Assembly (NCBI RefSeq): GCF_007421925.1
Contig: NZ_QMDX01000001.1
Coordinates: 518,629-582,628 of the forward strand
From: Haloglomus irregulare
GTDB taxonomy: Archaea > Halobacteriota > Halobacteria > Halobacteriales > Haloarculaceae
Direction of reading: 5' to 3'
Length of the DNA stretch: 64,000 bases
The notes under the pieces are model-generated. The model made no database searches. It was not told the origin of the DNA and saw only the letters and a list, made by a program, of their open reading frames with translations. A program made the position numbers and the translations under genes. Positions 34,457 through 43,248 of this stretch are shown in pieces. Numbering within the stretch: position 1 is the first letter of the stretch; every line of letters begins with the position of its first letter.

Positions 34457-35467
34457 ATGGACTGTAGACACACGATGATCTCCGAGGGGTGCGAACAGTG
34501 CGCGAAGGGCGGGAAGATGGTACTGTTCGTCTACGGTTACTGCGACCAGCGCGACTGCTTCTACTGTCCCCTCGGGGAGAACCGGAAGAACGTGAACCAG
34601 GTGTACGCCAACGAGCGTCCCGTCGAGTCCGACCGGGACGTCATCGAGGAGGCAGAGCGGATGGAGGCGCTCGGCACTTCCATCACCGGGGGCGAGCCCC
34701 AGGAGGCGATGGCGCGCACCACACGGTATCTCTCCCTGCTGAAGGAGGAGTTCGGCGAGGACCACCACACACATCTCTACACGGGCATCACGGGCGGGCG
34801 CGAGAACATGCGCCGGCTGAGCGAGGCCGGCCTCGACGAGATCCGCTTCCATCCGCCGTTCGAGCAGTGGGGCGACCTCCACGGGACCGAGTGGGAGGAC
34901 ATCCTCCACATCGCCCGCGAGGAGGGACTCACCCCCGCCTTCGAGATCCCCGGCATCCGCGCGGAGCCCGAGTTCATGGAGTTCCTCGACGAGGGCGCCG
35001 CAGACTTCTGCAACATCAACGAGTTCGAGATGTCCGACGGGAACTACCGCCGGATGCAGGAGCAGGGCTTCGAGCTGAAGGACGGCCACATGAGCGCCGT
35101 CGAGGGGAGCCACGACATCCTGGAGACGATGGGCGACCACGAGCGAGTCTACTTCTGTACGAGCGTGTTCAAGGACGCCGCACAGCACCGCAACCGGCTC
35201 AAGCGGATGGCCCGCACCGTCCAGCGCCCGTTCGACGAGATCACCGACGACGGGACCCTGGTCTACGGCAAGACCTGGCTGGACGAGCGCGATCTGGAAG
35301 CGCTGGGCGTCCCCGAGGAGTTCTACACCGTCAAGTCCGATCACGTCGAGATCGCGTGGTGGCTGCTGGAGGAGATGGTCGAGGCGGGCGACGTCCCCGA
35401 GGGCGAGGTCGTCGAGCAGTACCCCACCTACGACGGGACCGTCGTCGAGCGGACGCCGCTGGCGTGA
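34457..35467 (+). CDS. Radical SAM domain protein
   Basis: A 336-residue radical SAM enzyme. The cluster site reads YGYCDQRDCFYCPLG, which is CX4CX2C rather than the usual CX3CX2C. The SAM-binding GGE motif follows (SITGGEPQEAM), then HTHLYTGITGG and FHPPFEQWGDL. A second pair, CEQC, near residue 13 may bind an extra metal. TTTTTACC about 20 nt before ATG 34457 supports this leaderless start. The archaeal group to which it belongs has no assigned reaction that I can name. It is a single gene. Confidence 0.82.
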   Translation: MDCRHTMISEGCEQCAKGGKMVLFVYGYCDQRDCFYCPLGENRKNVNQVYANERPVESDRDVIEEAERMEALGTSITGGEPQEAMARTTRYLSLLKEEFGEDHHTHLYTGITGGRENMRRLSEAGLDEIRFHPPFEQWGDLHGTEWEDILHIAREEGLTPAFEIPGIRAEPEFMEFLDEGAADFCNINEFEMSDGNYRRMQEQGFELKDGHMSAVEGSHDILETMGDHERVYFCTSVFKDAAQHRNRLKRMARTVQRPFDEITDDGTLVYGKTWLDERDLEALGVPEEFYTVKSDHVEIAWWLLEEMVEAGDVPEGEVVEQYPTYDGTVVERTPLA

Positions 35468-35533
35468 GGTTAGGCCATCTGGTCGGGGCGTCATGCTGAC
35501 GTCGAATGCCGTGCGCTTGCCGCGATACCATCG

Positions 35534-35898
35534 TTACAGGCCACCGGCAACGAGGACACCGCCGAGCACCAGCAAAGCAAAGAGGGCTAGCACCAGTAAC
35601 ACTCTCTTGAAACCCCCCTTCCGACTGGAATCTTCCTCGGTTTCGTTCGTGGCTACACTCGGTGTCTCAGTCCCGGCCCTGATGCTCCCATCCGGATTCG
35701 GGTCCGGCCCGAGCGCGGGTCCTCGTCTTATCTGCCGCCGTACGACGGTCGGGAGTCGAGGTTCATCGGTTCCGGAGCCTTCGTCCCGCTGGTCTCCTGT
35801 TGTAGTTCTCAGCCATCTGCTGGTCGGAGGACGTGGTGGCCACAGTTGCGACACTCGGCGGGGGTCCCCGTGTGGACCCGTTCACAGCGGTCGCACAC
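35534..35898 (-). pseudogene. Frameshifted zinc-ribbon protein with C-terminal TM
   Basis: From GTG 35898 a frame encodes a zinc ribbon (VCDRCERVHTG and CRNCGHHV) that stops at 35809. The next frame, open across the same region, continues with a Thr/Asp-rich linker (TTTGDQRDEGSGTDE) and ends in a TM helix (VLLVLALFALLVLGGVLV) at 35534. Haloarchaea commonly have proteins joining this zinc ribbon to one C-terminal TM, so one missing base near 35810-35830 would explain the split. TCTATATCC around 35934-35943 is a plausible TATA. Either a recent frameshift or a sequencing error. Confidence 0.58.
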
Positions 35899-36050
35899 CC
35901 ATCCCTTGACCGTACACCACGACCTACTCCGTTGGATATAGACATCTACCCCGGCGCTCTCCGGTCCACCGCGCCCGGAGCGGACCACTAATCAGCCACG
36001 AAGACCAATACGGAGCCGATGCGGGAGTTCAAACACGATTACTGCCTGGC

Positions 36051-36497
36051 ATGAAAGATTACAAGCGCAAGCAGCTCCTCGAGCGCGTCGAGCGCGAGGG
36101 GTCGACGCTCGGCGCCGACATCCCCGACGAGATCGAGGTTCAAGGAGAGACGGTCGATCTCCACCAGTTCGTCTTCGAGATCAAGCGTCGGGACAAGGTG
36201 CCGCCGGGCGAGCGCGAGCGCGTCGAGGAAGCGAAGAAGAACCTCCGGCGCGAGCGGCTCCAGCGCAAGCAGCGTATCGAGGACGAGGAGACCGGGATGA
36301 CGTTCGAGGAGGGGGAGGAGCTGGTCGAGTCCATCATCGGCATCGACCGGGCGCTGGAGGCGTTGCAGTCGCTGGGGCCCTCGAGCATCGAGCAGGAGGC
36401 CCAGGCGAAGGAGGCCGCCGACAAGAAGCGGTGGATGAAGTTCCTGAAGCAGGCCCTCGGGAAGGAGGATGATACCGGCAAGCGCGGCGGTTACTGA
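36051..36497 (+). CDS. DUF5788 family protein
   Basis: A 148-residue highly charged protein of the haloarchaeal DUF5788 family. MKDYKRKQLLERVEREG begins a helical region; the central segment EIKRRDKVPPGERERVEEAKKN is strongly basic-acidic, and EGEELVESIIGIDRALEALQ is followed by a C-terminal WMKFLKQALG. It looks like an all-helical, possibly nucleic-acid-associated or coiled-coil protein. Function unknown. The gene is monocistronic, with an AT-richer upstream (TTCAAACACGATTACTG) and about 50 bp to the nearest element. Confidence 0.82.
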   Translation: MKDYKRKQLLERVEREGSTLGADIPDEIEVQGETVDLHQFVFEIKRRDKVPPGERERVEEAKKNLRRERLQRKQRIEDEETGMTFEEGEELVESIIGIDRALEALQSLGPSSIEQEAQAKEAADKKRWMKFLKQALGKEDDTGKRGGY

Positions 36498-36593
36498 GTT
36501 CTGCCCGGTTTTCGGATATCAGGACGAGTGTATCTCACGTACCTGGCCGCTCCATCGGTTTATTCGAATAGGATCGAGCGGGTCGCAGCGGAC

Positions 36594-38147
36594 TCAGTCG
36601 TCGGCGGGCAGGGGCTGCTCGGCCGAGATCATCTCCGCGGCCCGCTCCGCGATGGCGATGGTGGGCGCGTTGGTGTTGCCGCCCACGAGCGTCGGCATCA
36701 CGCTGGCGTCGACGACACGGAGCCCCTCCAGCCCGTGGACCGAGAGCGAGTCGTCGACGACAGCCATGTCGTCGTCACCCATCTTGCAGGTCCCGACCGG
36801 GTGGTAGACCGTGTGGCAGGTCTCGCGGATGTGCTCGCGGATCTCCGCATCGGTTTGGATGTCCTCGCCCGGCCAGACCTCCTCCCCGCGGTACTCGTCG
36901 AGCGGGCTCGCCGCCGCGATGTCGCGGGCCTCCCTGACCCCCTCGACGAGCACCTCCATGTCGCGTTCCTCGGTGAGGTAGCGCGGGTCGATGGCGGGGT
37001 CGTCGAACGGGTCCGTCGAGTCGAGCGTGATGCGGCCGCGGCTCTCCGGGCGGAGCTGCGTCGCGCCGATGGAGAAGCCAACCCCCTCCTCGGGGTTCGA
37101 CAGTCCGTGGTCCATGAAGTAGACGGGCGCGAAATGATACTGGAGGTCCGGCGCCGGCTCGGACTCGCTCGTCCGGGTGAACGCCCCGCTCTCGCCGATG
37201 TTCGAGGACGGGGCGGGCTCCTCCGGGCCCGAGGTTCGCTCGTGGACCACGAACGCGAACAGGTGGTCTTGGAGGTTCCGGCCGACGCCCGGCAGGTCGG
37301 CGACCACGTCGATGCCGTGCTCGGCGAGGTGGTCGGCCGGGCCGACACCCGACAGCATCAGGAGCTGCGGGGAGTTGACCGCGCCGGCGCTGAGGATGAC
37401 CTCGGCGTCCGCGTCGGCCTCGTGCGTGTCCCCGCCCTGTTCGTAGGTGACGCCGACGGCCCGGGAGCCGTCGAACCGGACCGCCGTGACCTGCGCGCGG
37501 GTCTCGGCGGTCAGGTTCGGCCGGTCCAGGGCGGGCCGAATGTAGGCCGCCGCGGTGCTGTGGCGCTGGCCGTCCTTCTGGGTGACGTGGTAGTGGCCCG
37601 CGCCGGCCTGTTGGGCACCGTTGAAGTCGTCGTTGCGCTCGATACCGGTCTCGACCGCTGCCTCCACCATCGCCCCGGAGACGGGGTGGGGGTCGGCCGG
37701 CTCGGCGACGTTCAGAGGCCCGCCCGCACCGTGGAACTCGTCGGCGCCCGGCTCGAAATGCTCGGCCTGCTTGAAATACGGGAGCATCTCCTCGTACCCC
37801 CAGCCCTCGTTCCCCAAGTCGGCCCACGTGTCGTAGTCGTGAGGATGCCCACGGATGTAGATCATCGCGTTGAGCGAACTCGACCCGCCGAGCGTCTTCC
37901 CGCGTGGCCAGTAGAACTCACGCCCGCCGAGGTCGTCCTGTGGCTCCGTGTAGTACTCCCAGTCGGCCTCGCTCTTGAACAGGTGCGGGAACATCGCCGG
38001 GACGTGGATCTCCTCCTTCTCGTCCGGAGCGCCCGCCTCGAGCAACAGGACGTCCGTCCCCGCGTCCTCGGTGAGCCGGCTGGCCATCGCACACCCGGCC
38101 GAACCGGCACCGACGATCACGTAGTCGTAGGCTGGGTTGTCACCCAT
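36594..38147 (-). CDS. GMC-family flavin oxidoreductase (choline-dehydrogenase-like)
   Basis: A 517-residue GMC oxidoreductase. The FAD-binding motif IVGAGSAGCAMASRL lies at residues 9-23, followed by the GMC signature PRGKTLGGSSSLNAM near residue 80 and YIRGHPHDYD. The catalytic pair near the C-terminus is His in CHTVYHPVGTC and Asn in GGNTNAP. These enzymes oxidise alcohols such as choline or glucose and pass electrons to quinones or oxygen. I chose ATG 38147 because GGTTTTATG lies about 30 nt upstream. No betaine genes are adjacent, so the substrate is open. Confidence 0.88.
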   Translation of the reverse strand: MGDNPAYDYVIVGAGSAGCAMASRLTEDAGTDVLLLEAGAPDEKEEIHVPAMFPHLFKSEADWEYYTEPQDDLGGREFYWPRGKTLGGSSSLNAMIYIRGHPHDYDTWADLGNEGWGYEEMLPYFKQAEHFEPGADEFHGAGGPLNVAEPADPHPVSGAMVEAAVETGIERNDDFNGAQQAGAGHYHVTQKDGQRHSTAAAYIRPALDRPNLTAETRAQVTAVRFDGSRAVGVTYEQGGDTHEADADAEVILSAGAVNSPQLLMLSGVGPADHLAEHGIDVVADLPGVGRNLQDHLFAFVVHERTSGPEEPAPSSNIGESGAFTRTSESEPAPDLQYHFAPVYFMDHGLSNPEEGVGFSIGATQLRPESRGRITLDSTDPFDDPAIDPRYLTEERDMEVLVEGVREARDIAAASPLDEYRGEEVWPGEDIQTDAEIREHIRETCHTVYHPVGTCKMGDDDMAVVDDSLSVHGLEGLRVVDASVMPTLVGGNTNAPTIAIAERAAEMISAEQPLPADD

Positions 38148-38360
38148 AATACATGCTATCACCCTACGCTATCATAAAACCAGTCTACCATTTACTGACG
38201 GGTAATTCAAATAGTGGAGCTCTGGGGCGGCCCGAACGACCTGGCCCGGGGTCGGGCCCACCCGGGGGCTGGGGAGCGGTGACGAGCGCGCCCGGTCGTG
38301 ACGGCGGCGGCAGTCCGTCACCCGTCCGAACTATCACGCCGGAACCACTCCGTTCGGACA

Positions 38361-40157
38361 ATGACACAGAACGCCGTCGTCGCCGACCTGCTCGAGGAGA
38401 TGGCCGACCGGCTGGAGGCGATGGACGTGGAGTACAAGCCCCGCGCCTACCGTCGCGCGGCCGAGAACGTCCGCGGCCACCCGGCCGACGTCGCCGGGCT
38501 CGCGGCCGAGGGCGAGGCCACGGTTCAGGACATCGAGGGCGTCGGCGACGCCATCGCGGCGAAGCTCGTCGAATACGTCGAGACCGGCGCCATCGAGGAG
38601 CTGGAGGAGCTGCGCGCCGAACTCCCCGCCGATATCGAGGCGCTCACGCGGGTCGAGGGGGTCGGCCCGAAGACGGTGGGGGACCTCTACCGCGAACTCG
38701 GCGTGGAGACGCTGGACGACTTAGAGGCCGCCGCCGAGGCCGGCGAGATACAGGAGGTGAAGGGTTTCGGCCCGAAGACGGAGCAGAACATCCGGGAGGG
38801 CATCGAGTTCGCCCGCGAGAGCCACGGCCGGGCGCTGCTGGGCGAGGGCCGCCCGCTCGCGGACCGTGTCATCAACCACCTGGAGGCGACGAGCGCCGTC
38901 GAGCGCGCCGAGCCCGCGGGCTCGCTCCGGCGCTGGAAGCCAACCGTCGGCGACGTGGACGTGCTGGTGGGTAGCGACGACCCCGAGAGCGTGTTCGACG
39001 CGTTCACCGGCTGGGACGGGACCGACCGCGTCATCGAGGCCGGCGAGGCGAAGGCGTCCGTGCGGGCCGACGGGCTCCAGATCGACCTGCGGGTCGTCGA
39101 CCCGGCGGCGTTCGGCGCCGCGCTCCAGTACTTCACGGGAAGTCGCGACCACAACGTCCGGGTGCGCAACCGCGCCATCGAGCGCGGCCTGACGATGAAC
39201 GAGTACGGCGTCTTCGACGTGAGCGACGTCGACGAGGCCGAGCAGCGGGACGGCGAGACCACCCGGAGCGAACGGCAGAGCCGCGAGCGCGAGGACGCCG
39301 GGCCCCGGGCCGGCGACCGGGTCGCCGGGGCGGCCGAACGCGGGATGTACGCGGCCGTCGACCTGCCGTGGGTCCCGCCGGAGCTCCGGGAGGACCGCGG
39401 CGAGGTCGACGCCGCCGCCGCGGGCGACCTGCCGGACCTCGTCGAGGAGCCCGACGTGCGCGGCGACCTCCATCTTCATACGGAGTGGTCCGACGGGAAC
39501 GGTACCGTCGCGGAAATGGCCGAGGCCGCGGCCGCGTTCGGCCACGACTACATCGCCGTCACCGACCACGCCACGGGACCGGGGATGGTCGGCGGCGTCG
39601 GTCTGGACGACGAGGAGCTGCTGGAGCAGGTCGCCGAGGTCCGCGAGGTCGCGAGCGATGCCGACGTGGCGCTGTTCGCCGGCGTCGAGGCGAACATCGA
39701 CGCCGAGGGCGGGCTGAGCGTCGGCGACGACGTCCTCGACGAGCTGGACTGCGTGGTCGCCTCGCCACACGCCGCGCTGGACGGCGACGGTACCGACCGT
39801 ATCGTGACGGCCATCGAGCACCCCGCGACGGACATCGTGGGCCACCCGACGGGCCGGCAGCTGAACCGGCGCTCGGGGCTGGACCTCGACTTCGAGACGG
39901 TCGGGAAGGCCGCCGCCGAGGCGGGCGTCGCCCTGGAGATCAACGCCAATCCCCGCCGGCTGGACCTGCGCGGCGCGGCGGTCAAGCAGGCCGTCGAGCA
40001 GGGAGCGACGGTCGTCGTCGACACCGACGCCCACCGCCCGGAGAGCTACGCCTACATCCGCTACGGGGTCCACGCGGCCCGGCGGGGCTGGGCGGAACCC
40101 GCGGACGTGCTGAACACCCAACCGGTCAGCGGCGTCCGGCGGTTCCTCGACGGCTGA
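38361..40157 (+). CDS. polX: Family X DNA polymerase with PHP domain (PolX)
   Basis: A 598-residue fusion. Residues 1-110 carry the helix-hairpin-helix 8-kDa domain (YKPRAYRRAAENV, IEGVGDAIAAKL). The polymerase domain has the GSLRRWKPTVGDVDVLV motif with the metal-binding aspartates. A roughly 60-residue charged linker follows (from about 300), then a PHP domain (HLHTEWSDGNGT, AVTDHATG, DTDAH) that provides 3'-5' exonuclease or phosphoesterase activity. Such enzymes act in base-excision gap filling. ATG 38361 matches the family; the upstream frame is shadow. Confidence 0.92.
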   Translation: MTQNAVVADLLEEMADRLEAMDVEYKPRAYRRAAENVRGHPADVAGLAAEGEATVQDIEGVGDAIAAKLVEYVETGAIEELEELRAELPADIEALTRVEGVGPKTVGDLYRELGVETLDDLEAAAEAGEIQEVKGFGPKTEQNIREGIEFARESHGRALLGEGRPLADRVINHLEATSAVERAEPAGSLRRWKPTVGDVDVLVGSDDPESVFDAFTGWDGTDRVIEAGEAKASVRADGLQIDLRVVDPAAFGAALQYFTGSRDHNVRVRNRAIERGLTMNEYGVFDVSDVDEAEQRDGETTRSERQSREREDAGPRAGDRVAGAAERGMYAAVDLPWVPPELREDRGEVDAAAAGDLPDLVEEPDVRGDLHLHTEWSDGNGTVAEMAEAAAAFGHDYIAVTDHATGPGMVGGVGLDDEELLEQVAEVREVASDADVALFAGVEANIDAEGGLSVGDDVLDELDCVVASPHAALDGDGTDRIVTAIEHPATDIVGHPTGRQLNRRSGLDLDFETVGKAAAEAGVALEINANPRRLDLRGAAVKQAVEQGATVVVDTDAHRPESYAYIRYGVHAARRGWAEPADVLNTQPVSGVRRFLDG

Positions 40158-40300
40158 CCCGACGGCCACAGCGGGGCCCGCGGCCCGCGGACCGCCCCGT
40201 CGCCGCCCGACGATGCGGGAAGCCGGGCTGGACCCTTGCGTTACATATCAACCCCTCCGACTACCCGGGGTCCGAGTCATTCGGTACAGGAACGGACGAG

Positions 40301-40531
40301 ATGGAGAGACGGCTGCAGGAACTCGAGGACCGGCCCGACCGGGCCGTGGTGGTCGCGGACGGGGACGCCCGAGTTCACATCAGGCAGGCACAGCAGCGCG
40401 CGGTGGGGCGGCGAACGGCGTGGGAGCGGAGGGGGTGCACCGACGCGGGCGGCGGGGTTGAGACACCTCAGGTCCGCCAGAGCGTCCCGAACGTCTCGAA
40501 GAAGTCGGCATCCGACTCCGCGAGCTGGTAG
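40301..40531 (+). CDS. Doubtful small ORF, 76 residues
   Basis: This frame starts MERRLQELEDRPDRAVVVADGDARVHIRQAQ, an acidic, plausible opening, and an AT-rich element (GTTACATATCAACC) sits about 50 nt upstream. After residue 40 the composition drifts to Arg/Gly-rich shadow, and the frame runs 64 bp into the convergent DUF58 gene. It may be a short real gene cut by mutation, a remnant, or chance. The rest of the gap 40158-40467 shows no other gene. Confidence 0.28.
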   Translation: MERRLQELEDRPDRAVVVADGDARVHIRQAQQRAVGRRTAWERRGCTDAGGGVETPQVRQSVPNVSKKSASDSASW

Positions 40532-41334
40532 TCGATACCCAGCCCGCGTGCGCGGTCGGCGACGTCCTGGATGTGGCCCCGGAGTCGGGCCCGGTACGAA
40601 TCGCGACGGCGGGAACCGACGTGGGTTCGGACCGAGGTCGTCGTCTCCGGGTCCTCGACGACCACGTCACCACTGACCGGGAGGTCGCGCTCGACGGGGT
40701 CCAGCGTTCGGACCAGTATGACCTCGTTGTCGCGAGCCAGCGTAGCCAGCCCCGCCTCGACCGCCGCGGCTGGCGCCAGACAGTCGCTGAGCACCAGCAC
40801 CAGCGACCGGTCGTCGATGCGGTCGGCGTACGCCTCCAGCGCGTCGTCGAACGCTCCCTCCCCCGCCGGCTCGCGGGCACCGAGATCGTCGACGAGGCCG
40901 AGCACCTCCCCACGTGTCGACCGCCCCCGGTCGAGCCGCTCCGGTCGGTCGTCGAACACGGCAAACCGGAACGTGTCGTGTGCGCGGGCGGCGAGGTAGG
41001 CGTACCCGATGCCCAGCTTGGCCGCCAGTTCGAACTTCGGGGGCGCCCCGGCGCCGGCAAAGCCCATCGAGCCGCTGCTATCGAGCAGGACGTGCAGGGT
41101 CCGGTTGCGCTCGGCCTCGTATTCGGTGACGTAGAGTTCGTCCGTGCGGGCGAACAGTTTCCAGTCGATACGCCGCGTATCGTCCCCGGGGGCGTACCGC
41201 CGGTAGTCCGCGAACGTGAGCCCCTCGCCACGCTCTCGGGTCCGCTGCTCGCCCTGGTAGCGCGAGGTGACACGCTGATCGCGCGACTGCGCGAACCGCT
41301 CCAACTCGTCTATGAATCCGGGGTCGATACTCAT
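40468..41334 (-). CDS. DUF58 domain protein (VWA-like), partner of MoxR
   Basis: A 288-residue cytoplasmic DUF58 protein. The signature GLTFADYRRYAPGDDTRRIDWKLFART lies near residue 38, followed by a VWA-like fold with a MIDAS motif DSSGS (near residue 85) and VLVLSDCLAP. Proteins of this type are found next to MoxR ATPases and are thought to be clients or partners for metal-dependent insertion or folding. The start ATG 41334 overlaps the moxR stop by 4 bp. It is the last gene of the six-gene operon that begins at 48195. Confidence 0.9.
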   Translation of the reverse strand: MSIDPGFIDELERFAQSRDQRVTSRYQGEQRTRERGEGLTFADYRRYAPGDDTRRIDWKLFARTDELYVTEYEAERNRTLHVLLDSSGSMGFAGAGAPPKFELAAKLGIGYAYLAARAHDTFRFAVFDDRPERLDRGRSTRGEVLGLVDDLGAREPAGEGAFDDALEAYADRIDDRSLVLVLSDCLAPAAAVEAGLATLARDNEVILVRTLDPVERDLPVSGDVVVEDPETTTSVRTHVGSRRRDSYRARLRGHIQDVADRARGLGIDYQLAESDADFFETFGTLWRT

Positions 41335-42290
41335 AGGAGCTCGCCGACCGCCTCGTCGGGGGTCATCCCGTCGCGCTCGGCCCGGAAGTCCACGACCACC
41401 CGGTGTCGGAGCACCGGCCGGGCCATCCGCTCGATGTCGGCCTCGCTCACGTAGGCCCGCCCCTCGATGAGCGCCCGGGCCTTCGCGGTCACCACCAGTG
41501 CCATGCTCGCCCGCGGAGAGGCGCCGTACTCGATATGGTCGGCCTCCCGGGTCGCCCGGACCAACTCGACCGCCCGCTCGCGGATGTCCTCGGCGATGGG
41601 GACCTCGCGGGTGAGCCGCTGTGCGTCCCGGAGCTCCTCGCGGGTGAGCACCTGCTCGACCGGGATGGCCTCGTCGACCCGCCCGGTATACCGGTCGACG
41701 ACCGTCAGCTCCTCGTCCACCGAGGGGTAGTCGACCAGGATCTTCAGCAGGAATCGGTCCATCTGGGCCTCCGGAAGCGGGTAGGTCCCCTCCTGCTCGA
41801 TGGGGTTCTGCGTCGCCATCACGAAGAACGGCTCCGGGAGCGCGCGGGTCTCGCCCGCCGCGGTCACCTGGCCCTCCTCCATCGCCTCCAGCAGCGCGGC
41901 CTGGGTCTTCGGCGTGGCGCGGTTGATCTCGTCGGCCAGCACGACGTTCGCGAAGACCGGTCCCTGCTCGAAGACGAACTCGCGGCCACCCGTCGCGTCC
42001 TCACGGATGATCTCGGTGCCGGTGATGTCGGAGGGCATCAGGTCCGGCGTGTTCTGGATCCGCGAGAACGAGAGGTCAGTGACGTTCGCCAGGGTCCGGA
42101 CGGTCAGCGTCTTCGCGAGCCCCGGGTTCGACTCCAGGAGTGCGTTGCCGTCGGCCAGCAGACAGGCCAGCAGTTCGTCCAGCACCTGCTGCTGGCCGAC
42201 CAGCCGCCGGCCGACCTCCTCGCGGACGGTCGCCAGTTTCGTCTGCAGGGCATCGACATCGAGTTCGGTCTCGGTGGTGTCTTCGGTCAT
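41331..42290 (-). CDS. MoxR-family AAA+ ATPase
   Basis: A 319-residue MoxR ATPase that should couple ATP hydrolysis to remodelling of VWA-domain partners. The P-loop is ESNPGLAKT (residues 53-61); the first Gly of the usual GxPGxAKT is Ser here. Walker B is VVLADEINRATPK, and sensor-1 is MATQNPIEQEGTYPLPEAQMDRF. The C-terminal lid contains GASPRASMALV. ATG 42290 gives the usual MoxR N-terminus (LRRELSK-like helix, VREEVGRRLVGQQQ). 85 bp separate it from the upstream membrane gene; it is coupled to DUF58 by the ATGA overlap. Confidence 0.92.
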   Translation of the reverse strand: MTEDTTETELDVDALQTKLATVREEVGRRLVGQQQVLDELLACLLADGNALLESNPGLAKTLTVRTLANVTDLSFSRIQNTPDLMPSDITGTEIIREDATGGREFVFEQGPVFANVVLADEINRATPKTQAALLEAMEEGQVTAAGETRALPEPFFVMATQNPIEQEGTYPLPEAQMDRFLLKILVDYPSVDEELTVVDRYTGRVDEAIPVEQVLTREELRDAQRLTREVPIAEDIRERAVELVRATREADHIEYGASPRASMALVVTAKARALIEGRAYVSEADIERMARPVLRHRVVVDFRAERDGMTPDEAVGELL

Positions 42291-42375
42291 GTGTCTCGTG
42301 TCCGTATGCGTCGGTCCGGGGCCACGGGACCCGCCGCGACGGTCGGTCGTCCCGGTCGGGGTGGTCGCCGCCGGC

Positions 42376-43248
42376 TCATTCGTCGTCGTCCTCCCTGATA
42401 CGGAGGTTGTACTCGCGGATGATGTCCGCGTTCTGGACGTCGTCGGGAGCGTCGTAGCCGGCCTGCTGTGCCTCGTACGACCCCTCCGGCACGTATCTGT
42501 CAGACTCGTATGACCGGTTGCTCGTCGGCGTGTCGTCGTCACCAGCGCCGCCCTCGGTCCCGCTGATGACCAGTTCCGTCTCGTCGCTGCCGTCGCTCAC
42601 GTTCGTCTCGGCACCCAGCACGCTGTCGCCGTCCTGAAGCCCGGTGTACGAGTTGTTCCCGTCGGCGGTCGTCCCGTTGGCGGCCGGGCCGTTCGTTCCA
42701 CCGTCGCCGTCGACGACGGGACCGAGGCCGATTCCGCCGGCGGCCACGCCGACGGTGGCGACCGAGAGCACGACGACGAGGACGGCCGTCGCCGCGACGC
42801 GGCGTACGGGCACCAATTCGGCACTCGAGGCCGCCCGGAGTCGCTCCAGAACGTCCGCATAGAGCCGGCGCGCGACGACGCTATCGGCACCGGCGGTGGC
42901 GGCGTCGCGAGCGGTCCGGAGCGCCTCCCGGAGGTCCGGGTTGGCCGCCTCGAACCGCTCGACCGGCGGCCGGCGGACCTGGAGGGCGAACTCGCCGGTG
43001 GCGACGACGAGTCCCAGCCCGGCCGCGGCGGCGAGACCGGCCCACTCCGGACCCGGAAGCCGGGCGCTGACGAGCGCCAGCACGAGGTTGGCCGCCAGGA
43101 GGACGACGACACCGTCGACCAGTGCCGGAACGGCGGCGGCCTTGAGCGACTCCCGCCGGATCTCCTTGACCGCTCCCTCGACGGCCGCCCGTGGGTCTTC
43201 AGCGGTACTGTCATCTCCGTCCGTCCCGTCGGCCGTGGCGTCGGTCAC
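42376..43248 (-). CDS. Three-TM membrane protein of the MoxR-VWA operon
   Basis: A 290-residue protein without a recognised family. After an acidic start, two hydrophobic helices lie at about residues 40-65 and 70-90 (VVLLAANLVLALVSARL; WAGLAAAAGLGLVVATG), then a cytoplasmic helical segment with RRLYADVLERLRAASSAEL. A third TM is near residue 160 (AATAVLVVVLSVATVGVAAG), and the C-terminal 110 residues are Asp/Gly/Asn-rich and probably outside. The start GTG 43248 overlaps the coiled-coil gene stop (GTGA). Position in the operon suggests a membrane anchor or substrate for the MoxR-VWA machinery; that is inference. Confidence 0.7.
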   Translation of the reverse strand: MTDATADGTDGDDSTAEDPRAAVEGAVKEIRRESLKAAAVPALVDGVVVLLAANLVLALVSARLPGPEWAGLAAAAGLGLVVATGEFALQVRRPPVERFEAANPDLREALRTARDAATAGADSVVARRLYADVLERLRAASSAELVPVRRVAATAVLVVVLSVATVGVAAGGIGLGPVVDGDGGTNGPAANGTTADGNNSYTGLQDGDSVLGAETNVSDGSDETELVISGTEGGAGDDDTPTSNRSYESDRYVPEGSYEAQQAGYDAPDDVQNADIIREYNLRIREDDDE

